The position numbers and the translations under genes were made by a program. DNA of 35,324 bases, taken from assembly GCA_022841745.1 (NCBI GenBank), contig JALHQW010000076.1, forward strand, positions 1-35,324, in the 5' to 3' direction. Position 1 is the stretch's first letter. Each line of letters opens with the position of its first letter. Positions 7,216 to 16,200 of the stretch are shown here, one piece after another. The notes below the pieces were generated by a model. It did not search any database. It saw only the letters and a list, made by a program, of their open reading frames with translations, and had not been told where the DNA came from. Source of the stretch: Saprospiraceae bacterium. Lineage in GTDB: Bacteria > Bacteroidota > Bacteroidia > Chitinophagales > Saprospiraceae.

Positions 7216-8961
7216 ATGAAAAAGCTGCCATCGTCTTTGCTATTGTCTTTGCTATTTCCATTTATCTGTTTGGCTCAGGGCCACGACCATGTATGGATGT
7301 ATGGTTACAGTGCTTGGGCTGTTGAAGATTATTTCGGAGGTAGTGTGATTGATTTCAATGCAGAGCCTCCAACAATATTTAGGCAAGATAAAGAGATGAA
7401 TTTTAATACTACGCATGCTGTCATGTGTGACTCTTTCGGTGTGCTTAAATTTTATACAAATGGGATAGCAATTAATGATGCAACCCATAATACAATGGTG
7501 AACGGGAGTGGGCTGAGCCCCGGTGAATATGCTACTCAATACGAGAGTGAAGGTTATTTTACGCTCAACAGTGCGATGGCATTACCTGTTCCTAATAAAC
7601 CTAATTTGTATATGTTGTTTCATTTAAAGATTGAGCATCATCCAATTTACATATTGGCCAATACAACGTTATACCTGACTGTAGTGGACATGGATAAAAA
7701 TGATGGTTTGGGGGAAGTTGTTGCCAAGAACCAAGAGCTACTTACAAATGGCAGGTTTGGGATTGTTAATGCTATTAAACATGGAAACGGCAGGGATTGG
7801 TGGGTATATATAACACATGAAGTTGAGAATAACTATAGTTATTTCCTTTTGACACCTGACGGTTTGCAAGGCCCGTTTTATTATTCTGCAACTCCAAGTT
7901 TTTGTTGCCCTCTAAGCGTTGGTCAGGTTATATTCTCTCCAGATGGCAATAAAGCAGCAAGGTACAATGTCCAACTCGGCGTTTATTTCTATGATTTCGA
8001 CCGCTGTACTGGTGAGTTCAGCAATCCTGTGTTTATACCTCTTCCAAACGGCGATCTTGGTGGTGGTATCGCATTCTCCCCAAATTCGAGGTTTTTCTAT
8101 TTGGTTCATGACCCTGAGAATATTTATCAGTATGACCTATGGGCAAACGACATAGAAAATTCAAAGGTTATCGTGGCCAAATGGGATGGTTTTTTTTCGA
8201 TAGTAGGTTTACGGACTTCTTTCTTGGAATTGCAGCTTGGCCCTGATGGCCGCATCTACGGCAACTCACCCAATAGTGTTGCCCATCTTCATGTAATAGA
8301 CCAGCCCAATAAAAAAGGACTGGATTGCAAGGTATTGCAGCATAGCCTGGAATTGCCCACGCTTAACGGCTTCACCTCCCCCCACTTCCCCAACTACCGC
8401 CTCGGCCCCAAGGACGGCAGCCCCTGCGATACCTTAGGCTTGGACAACCACCCCGTGGCCAAGTTCCGCTGCTCGCAAGACAGCACAGACTACCTTACCG
8501 TGGAGTTCACCGACCAGAGCACCTATGAGCCTAACAGTTGGTCGTGGTTCTTCGGCGACGGCAGCATGAGCCAAGACACCAGCCCCGTACATACCTACGC
8601 CCAGCCGGGCATCTACGAGGTCTGCCTCGTGGCCAGCAACGACAACAGCAGCAGCACCTACTGCAAGGTGCTGGAAATCGCCACCAGCGCCACCACAGCG
8701 CCTAACCAGCCTGCCGACCTCGTCAGCGTCTTCCCCAACCCCGCCCAGTCCGCCACCAATTTCCGGCTGGGGGGTGACTACCTGCCCCGTCAGGCCATGC
8801 TCACCCTCTACTCGGCCACTGGCCAGCCCGTGCTCACCCAGCGCCTGATGGCGGGTTGGAGCGTGGTGGGCTTGGAGGGGCTGGCGAAGGGGATGTATTT
8901 CTGGGAGGTGCGTGACGGTGATAGAAGGTTGGGAGCGGGGAAGTTGGTGAAGGTGGAGTAG
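7216..8961 (+). CDS. T9SS cargo: propeller-like protein with PKD domain (paralogue of 4447-6252)
   Basis: The start at 7216 places a signal peptide (MKKLPSSLLLSLLFPFICLA, cleavage near LAQ) at the N-terminus; an earlier in-frame ATG at 7183 lies inside the terminator stem. The order of parts matches the gene at 4447. There is a blade-like region (HVWMYGYSAW, LKFYTNGIAI, FSPDGNKAARYN, FSPNSRFFYLVH), a PKD domain with WFFGDG near residue 450, and a T9SS sorting domain from VFPNPAQSAT to KLVKVE. From FPNYRLGP onward the two paralogues are very similar in protein and DNA, while their N-terminal halves have diverged. As in its partner, the sequence turns GC-rich at about 8330. Function beyond surface export is unknown. 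A weak hairpin follows the stop. Confidence 0.8.
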   Translation: MKKLPSSLLLSLLFPFICLAQGHDHVWMYGYSAWAVEDYFGGSVIDFNAEPPTIFRQDKEMNFNTTHAVMCDSFGVLKFYTNGIAINDATHNTMVNGSGLSPGEYATQYESEGYFTLNSAMALPVPNKPNLYMLFHLKIEHHPIYILANTTLYLTVVDMDKNDGLGEVVAKNQELLTNGRFGIVNAIKHGNGRDWWVYITHEVENNYSYFLLTPDGLQGPFYYSATPSFCCPLSVGQVIFSPDGNKAARYNVQLGVYFYDFDRCTGEFSNPVFIPLPNGDLGGGIAFSPNSRFFYLVHDPENIYQYDLWANDIENSKVIVAKWDGFFSIVGLRTSFLELQLGPDGRIYGNSPNSVAHLHVIDQPNKKGLDCKVLQHSLELPTLNGFTSPHFPNYRLGPKDGSPCDTLGLDNHPVAKFRCSQDSTDYLTVEFTDQSTYEPNSWSWFFGDGSMSQDTSPVHTYAQPGIYEVCLVASNDNSSSTYCKVLEIATSATTAPNQPADLVSVFPNPAQSATNFRLGGDYLPRQAMLTLYSATGQPVLTQRLMAGWSVVGLEGLAKGMYFWEVRDGDRRLGAGKLVKVE

Positions 8962-8977
8962 CCCTTTCATGAACTCC

Positions 8978-8998
8978 CGCAAAGTTCTTAGCTTTGCG
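8978..8998. other. Small hairpin between the cargo gene and ruvA
   Basis: The arms cgcaaag (8978-8984) and ctttgcg (8992-8998) pair perfectly around a 7-base loop, then cctcgtttt follows. It could be a weak terminator for the gene ending at 8961. The tail is poor in T, so this is uncertain. Confidence 0.35.
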
Positions 8999-9024
8999 CC
9001 TCGTTTTACCAAACCTATCGAACA

Positions 9025-9615
9025 TTGATAACCCATATCCGAGGCAGCATCACCCATAAGACGCCCACCTATATCGTGGTGGAGGCCGGGGGCATCGGCT
9101 ACCACGTCAACATCAGCCTGTTCACTTACGCCAAGGTGGAGAAATTGGAGCAGGTGAAAATCCTGACCTACCTGCACATCAAGGAGGATGCGCACACGCT
9201 CTATGGCTTCGCCGAGGACGAGGAGCGCATCCTCTTCGTCCACCTGATTTCGGTTTCCGGCATCGGCCCCACGACGGCGCAGGTGATGCTCTCACAGATG
9301 CACCCAGACGAAATAAGGGCGGCCATCATCGGCGAGAACGAGGCGGTGCTTCGCAAGGTGAAGGGCATAGGCCCCAAGGCGGCCAAGCAGATCATCCTTG
9401 ACCTGAAGAGCAAAATGATGAAAACTGGCGGCGATGTGTCGCCTTCTTTGCTCCCGGCGGACAATACCATCCGGCAAGAAGCGTTATCTGCGCTATTGGC
9501 TTTGCAAGTGAACAAAATCCAGGCGCAAAAAGCCCTGAACAAGGCACTTGACGAGCAGCCCGGCGTGAAGACGGTGGAGGACTTGGTCAGGTTGGCATTG
9601 AAACAGCTTTCGTGA
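9025..9615 (+). CDS. ruvA: Holliday junction branch-migration protein RuvA
   Basis: RuvA is the tetramer that binds Holliday junctions and loads the RuvB motor during recombination repair in the cytoplasm. The 196 residues match the family's usual length. The N-terminal OB-fold starts ITHIRGSI and includes GGIGYHVNIS and TYLHIKEDAHTLYGF. Two helix-hairpin-helix motifs follow: LISVSGIGPTTAQVML and LRKVKGIGPKAAKQIILDLK. A flexible linker (about 140-150) leads to a C-terminal three-helix domain (EALSALLALQVNKIQAQKAL) that contacts RuvB. The start is a TTG at 9025, chosen because RuvA proteins begin directly with the OB strand (MI-x-x-I-x-G) and no ATG lies nearby. ruvA next to sprA is a known arrangement in Bacteroidota. 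Confidence 0.96.
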   Translation: MITHIRGSITHKTPTYIVVEAGGIGYHVNISLFTYAKVEKLEQVKILTYLHIKEDAHTLYGFAEDEERILFVHLISVSGIGPTTAQVMLSQMHPDEIRAAIIGENEAVLRKVKGIGPKAAKQIILDLKSKMMKTGGDVSPSLLPADNTIRQEALSALLALQVNKIQAQKALNKALDEQPGVKTVEDLVRLALKQLS

Positions 9616-10037
9616 TTGCGGATTTACGATTGCGGATTTCGGATTGGGCTCAACCCCAAAATCCTTAATTGTTAAATCCCGCCGCTAACAAAGGCCAAAT
9701 GCCAATCCATCGTTTTACACCCAACTTTGGCACAGCGAGCACAGGATTTTTGGACGTTTTACGGAAATAATATTTGCAAGGAATCCCAACTATTCACTTT
9801 CCTTTTCGTAAACCTGCCCTTGGCCGTCATTGGCTATCACCAATCCATTGTTCGTTTGCCACTTTCAAACAGTACTGCTGTCGTTGCTACTTGGCGAAGG
9901 TTGTTTTTTAAGGGATTAGAAGAAATTCCAGCGGAACAACCATAAAAACTGGGGGGCGGGAAGCAAGGAAAAACAGTTTTTTCTTCCCATCTCCCATACC
10001 TGCTTGCTAAGTAACACAAGATGCGGATAACTCCACC
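9616..10037. other. Non-coding spacer between ruvA and the hairpin element
   Basis: No convincing gene is present. The first 40 bases carry a short degenerate direct repeat (gattgcggatt, repeated three times in shortened forms) that resembles the gtgattcgtgattgg repeats near 19700. A 72-codon open frame at 9727-9945 has no recognisable features. The sprA promoter probably lies in this spacer or past the hairpins, but I see no clean TAnnTTTG box. Confidence 0.5.
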
Positions 10038-10152
10038 TAAATCTCTTTTTCGGCGGCGGAGCCGCCGAAAAAGAGATTTAACCCGAGTTTTTGTGGGCCG
10101 GAGGCCCACAAAAACTCGGGTTTGAAGAAAAGCTAAGGTGCTCCGCAACTTG
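10017..10152. repeat. Palindromic element: two tandem perfect hairpins inside an imperfect outer inverted repeat
   Basis: Hairpin 1 spans 10038-10080, with 20-bp perfect arms (ttttcggcggc / gccgccgaaaa at the tip) and a GGA loop. Hairpin 2 spans 10080-10122, with 20-bp perfect arms (tttgtgggcc / ggcccacaaa at the tip) and again a GGA loop; the two share base 10080. Outside them, caagatgcgga (10017-10027) pairs with the complement of tccgcaacttg (10142-10152) with one mismatch, and cacct (10034-10038) pairs with aggtg (10136-10140). The layout looks like a small MITE-type insertion in the sprA upstream region. It could also attenuate transcription from ruvA. Confidence 0.8.
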
Positions 10153-10216
10153 AGCTAATTAGTTATCAACTGTCTTTCTAAGGAATTTGAAGTTTTTGCA
10201 CATGCACATGCATCTT

Positions 10217-13200
10217 ATGAAGAAGAGAATAAATTTACCCACTGTTTTGATTGTTTTTGGGCTTTTTGCACTCACCAGCCCGCTGTTTGGAAGCAACAAA
10301 CCGGAGAACCCCTATTCCATGGAATACGTGCTGGCGGATGCCCCAGCCGAACCTGTGGCCCAGCCCAAGGCCGAGCAGACGGTGCTCATCGTACCGCCGC
10401 TGGCACCAAGGTACGTGACCGTGCCACAGGACACCATCCCGCTGGAAGACCGTACGGGCGATTTCCTGAGCAGCCCAACCTTCAATCCCTTCGACCTGAA
10501 AGACCCCGCCACTGTCACCAAGTCCGTTGAATACGACCCGATTACGAACCAGTACATCATCACCGAGCGTATTGGCGAGGACTACTACCGTCCGCAGAGC
10601 TACATGACCTTCGACGAGTACCTCGATTACCAGTCAAAGAAGCAGGAGCAGGACTATTTCAACGAACTCAATGCATCTGGCGGCAGGAGCGCCTCGGGCA
10701 GGATAGACCCCATCACCAAGATTGATGTCAAGAACCAACTCATAGAGCGGCTTTTCGGCGGCACCAAGGTGGACATACAGCCGCAGGGCAATATTGACCT
10801 CACCTTCGGGGCGGATTATTCAGAGGTGGAAAACCCCAGCTTGCCCCGCCGCCAACAGCGCAGGGGGGGCTTCGACTTCGACATGGACATCCAGATGAAC
10901 GTGGAAGGCTCCATCGGCGAGAAGCTCAAGCTGAGCACCAACTACAACACGCAGGCGACCTTCGACTTCGACAACACCATGAAGCTCGACTACAACACGG
11001 ACGCCTTCGGCGAGGACGATATTTTGAAGAAAATAGAGGCGGGCAACGTGAGCCTGCCGCTCAAAGGCACCCTCATCCAAGGCAGCCAGAGCCTTTTTGG
11101 CTTGAAGACGGAGCTGCAGTTTGCCAAGCTGAAACTGTCGCTCATTGCTTCGCAACAGCGCTCCGAACAAGAGAACATTACCTTGAAGGGAGGTAGCCAA
11201 TTGCAGCAGTACCAAGTGTTTGCGGATGCTTACGATGAGAACCGCCACTTCCTGCTCACCCATTACAACTTCAACAATTTTGAGGAGGCGCTAGAGAACT
11301 TGCCCGTCATCAAGTCCCTCTTCAAAATACAGCGGATTCAGGTTTGGGTGACCAACGACCGCAACGAGACAAACAATGCCCGTGACATCGTGGCCATTTC
11401 CGACCTTGGTGAGACCACCCGCATGACCAATACCACTCCGGCCATGCAGCCACCGTCAGCGCCGCTCTATAGGGACAACCAAGGCGAGGCGCTGCCCGAC
11501 AACCATGCCAACCCTATTTACCCCACCATTCTCTCCGACCCCCGCACCAAACAGGTGGAGCGAGTCGTGACCGTGCTGAAAAATGCGCCGTTCAACCTCC
11601 AGCAAGGTCGTGATTTTGAAAAAGTTTCGGCTCGTCTGCTTTCCCCAACAGAGTTCACTTTCCACCCACAACTGGGCTTTATCTCGCTCAATACCAATAT
11701 CCAACCGGATCAGGTAGTGGGCGTTGCGTTTGAATACACCTACAAAGACAGTGTCTATCAGGTAGGCCAAATGGCCGAGGACGTTGCACAGAACTCTGGT
11801 ATTTCCGATAGGGATACGACGGAAACCTCCGTTCCAATTCAAAGCGTGCTCTTCGTGAAGATGTTGAAGAGTACCGTTCAGCCCGTCAACTTGCCCACTT
11901 GGGACCTGATGATGAAGAACGTTTACAATATTGGGGCATACAATGTGGCAGCCCAGGATTTCAAGCTCGATATTTTTTATGACGACCCCGGCTTCGGTAA
12001 GAAGCGGTTTTTGCCGACCAGCAATATCGCACAGATTCCGCTCATCAATGTCTTCAACCTCGACCAGTTGAACGTGCAGAACGACCCCCAGCCTGATGGC
12101 GTCTTTGACTTTGTGGAGGGCCTCACCATCCAGACCAGGTCAGGACGTATCATGTTCCCTGTATTAGAGCCGTTCGGCAGTGCCTTGGAAAAGCAGATTG
12201 ACGACCCCGTTCAGCGTAAGAAATACGTTTACAACCAGCTTTATGACCTGACGCTTTTCAATGCAAGGGAATTCCCCGAACTGAACCGTTTCACCATAGA
12301 AGGCTCCTATAAGTCGAGCGTATCCAATGAAATCTCCTTGGGTGCATTCAACATCCCGCCCGGCTCGGTGCGGGTGACGGCCGGTGGCCAACAATTGATA
12401 GAAGGAAAAGACTATGAAGTGGACTACTCCATCGGCAAGGTGCGCATCCTCAACGACGCTATCCTGAACTCGGGAACCCCCGTGCAGGTGGGCTTTGAGG
12501 ACAATACACTGTTTGGGTTCCAGCAGAAGGCCATGATCGGCATGAGGGCCGATTACGAGGTGAACAAGCACCTGACCATCGGCGGCACCTACCTGCGCCT
12601 CTTCGAGCGGCCCTATACCCAGAAGGTGAACATCGGCGACGACCCCATCAACAACCGGATGTTCGGCCTCGACATGAACTATAGTAACGAGGTGCCCTGG
12701 GTTACCCGCATGGTGGACAAATTGCCGTTCATTTCAACGAAAGCCCCGTCCAATTTGACGTTTTCTGCCGAGACAGCGGCCATCAAGCCGGGCCACGCAA
12801 GGGCCATCAACGAAAACTCGGAGGACGACGACAAGGGCGGCGTTGTTTATATTGACGATTTTGAGGGCAGCTCGCTGCCCATTCCGCTCAATACCAGGGT
12901 CATTGGCAACAACGGCTGGGTAATGGCCAGCGTGCCAAACAACGAGATGTTCCCCGAATCGGCCTTCAAGGACACCACCTTGGCTGGCGTGAACCGTGCC
13001 CATACCTCTTGGTACCGGATTGACTTCACAGACGCCTCCCTTACGAGTGACGAAGATAGAAACAACCCTTACGCCCAGATCATCAACCAGGTGGAGATAT
13101 TCCCGAATTTCAGGCCACCAAACCAACTTGGCGGCACTGGTGCGGCCTTTGCCCAAATCCTGGATGTTCAATACGACCCAACCCGCCGGGGCAGCTATAA

Positions 13201-16200
13201 TTTCGACCTGCCCAACGGCGGTACTGCGTATTCGGCGGGCCTGAACAACAACGGTAGGCTGAATGCCCCAGAAACCCGTTGGGGCGGAATCATGAGCGAG
13301 CTGACCACCAACGACTTCCAAACAGCTAACGTTGAGTTCCTGGAGTTTTGGATGCTCAGCCCCTATCTTGATACCACAGGTGCCGTAGGGGCCAATCCAA
13401 ACGCCATCAATGGCAACATGGATGGCCATATCTATTTCAATTTTGGCAATATCTCAGAGGACATCCTGCCCGATAGCCGGAAAATGTTTGAGAATGGACT
13501 CCCAGGCCCTGCGACCCAAGGCCGCCGTGCCATCGAGACAGGGTGGGGCATGGTGCCGCTTACCCAGCAAATCACAGCCGCCTTCGATACCAACAAGGAA
13601 AACCGCCCTGCGCAGGACGTAGGATTGGATGGCCTGCCGAGCGTACCGCTACCAAGCGACCCGGACGCACTTAGCGAGCAGACGAAGTTTAAGTTCTATC
13701 TTGACGCCATTGAAAGTACGCCCGGATTCGACCCAGATGCCAAGGACATGATAATTGCCGACCCCTCCAATGATGATTTTGTACACTTCCGTAGGGGCTG
13801 GCCTGATGGCACCTCGCTGATAAAGCGTTATGACCGCTTTTTTGGCACCGAAAACAATACCCCCATCAATGACGGTGCTGACCGCTTTGCTACTGGTGCT
13901 ACCACCTTGCCCGATGCCGAGGACATCAACAGGGACTTTACCCTGAACGAAACGGAGGGGTATTTCCAGTACCGGGTGCCCATTAAGCATGATGGTAATG
14001 GTGGCATTCGGCGGGAAGACAACCCTTTCATCACGGACGTGGTACAAGGTGAAGGCAACCGTATCTGGTACCGTTTCCGGGTACCCCTCGAACTGCCTGA
14101 TGACGACGAGAACTTCAGCCGGATCGGCGGCATACAGGACTTCCGCTCCATCCGCTTCATGCGCATGTATTTCAAGGATTTTGAGGCCCCGGTGCATTTC
14201 CGCTTCGCAACGCTCGAACTCCAGCGCAACCAATGGCGCCGCTACAAGCAAGACCTCGGTGAGGCTTGCTTGGCCCAGGACGCTGTCAGCCCAGAGTTTG
14301 AATTGAACAGGGTTAACATCGAGCAGAACGCACGTCGTGAGCCGTTCAACTATGTGCTACCTCCTGGCATTAGCCGTGAGCAGTCGTTGGGCGTGAACCT
14401 CCAGGCACTACAGAATGAGCAGGCCGTCACCATGCGGGTTTGCGACCTCGCCGATGGCGACGGGAGGGGCATGTTCAAGAACCTCAACCTCGACATGCGC
14501 TTTTTCACCAAGATGAAAATGTTCGTCCATGCCGAACCCACCATCTGCGATGTAACCGAAGACCCCATCCAGAATGGTGACTTGAGCGTATTCGTCCGGT
14601 TTGGTAGCGACTTCAAGAACAACTATTACGAGTACGAGATACCGCTCACCCTCTCCGACCCGGATGACCCTACGCCCCGCAACGACGACCAGTACCAACG
14701 GGTGGTTTGGCCAAGGGCCAATGATATCAGCATTGATTTCAAAAAGCTGATAGAACTGAAAATAGACCGAAACAACAGCAGCGTGCCAGTGGGGCAAGTG
14801 TTCAGTACCACGGAAGAGAGGGATGAAGGTGGCGATGCCATCTATAAAATAAAGGGCGCTCCCAACCTTGGCAACGTGAAGGCACTGATGATTGGCATTC
14901 GCAACCCAAAGCAAGGCATTGACTGCGACCCCAACGATGAAAAAAGCGTGGAGATTTGGGTGAACGAGCTTCGGGTATTTGGCCTTGACGAGAAGGGCGG
15001 CGTGGCTGCCACGGCCCGTGCCGATATACAGTTGGCCGATCTCGGCAACCTTTCGTTGGCGGGCAAGTTCAGTGGCTACGATTTTGGTGCCCTCGACCAA
15101 CAGCTGTTGGAGCGCAGCCGGGAGCGCATTACGCAGTACGATGTTGCTACGCAATTGTCTTTGGACAAATTCCTGCCCTCGGACTTGGGCTTGAAACTGC
15201 CCTTCTATTTCCAGATTTCCAACGAGGTGCGCACACCCAAGTTCAATCCCTACGACTTGGACATTTTGCTGAAGGACAGCGATGACTCCATCCGTAATAT
15301 TGCCAATACCAGCACGAAAATCAAGAGCTATAACTTCACAAACGTGCGTTGGGACAAGCAGAACCCCAGCGGCAAGGTGATGCCCTGGAGCCTCTCCAAT
15401 TTCAGCTTCACGTATGGTTTTGATGAAACGACCCGCCGTGACCCGCTCATCGAAAGCGATGTGCAGGAGCGCCGCCGTGGAGCGGTTGACTATGGTTGGC
15501 AGCGCAATGTGAAGTACATTGAGCCTTTCAAGAAGTTGATCAAAAAAGACAAATACCTCAAGTTCATCAAGGAAATCAACTTCAACCCACTGCCCAATTC
15601 CATCAGCATCGCCACCGACCTCGACCGCCGGTTCAACACGACGAAGTACCGTTTCTCGGGCGATGACCCTGAGTTCAATACCTACTACAACAAGCAGTTT
15701 CTTTGGAACCGCCGCTACGACATGCAATGGGACCTGACCAAGAACCTCAAGTTCAGGTTCAATGCCGACAACGTTGGGGTGATTGATGAACCGGATGAAA
15801 AGGTGATGATTCGGCGTAACAAATTGCCTGAAAACGACGCGCTTTATATTGCCAATATCAAAGATTATCGCAGGGATTCTATCCGGACTAATTTAAGGAA
15901 CTTTGGCCGTACCAAGAACTACAAGCACCAGTACTCGGTCACGTACAATGTGCCGTTGAAGGCGCTACCGTTCATGGATTGGACCAGCGTGAAACTCAGC
16001 TACGATGCCGATTATTCATGGTCTGCGTCGAGCCTTGCCACAGAAGCGCAGTTACTTGGCAACGTCATCACCAACGGCCAGCGCCGCCAGATTGAGGGCG
16101 ATTTTGATTTTGAGAAGCTGTACAATTATTCAAAATACCTTAAAAAAATCAACTCTAAGCCAAAGCCGGGTGCGGGGGGTAGAGGTGCCGACAAAGATTC

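Noticed and set aside
9727-9945. 72-codon frame in the ruvA-sprA spacer
   Set aside because: No family signal, no start context, and neighbouring sequence is repeat-rich.
14408-15727. Another long minus-strand frame inside sprA (439 codons)
   Set aside because: Antisense shadow of GC-rich coding sequence; no start context or family features.
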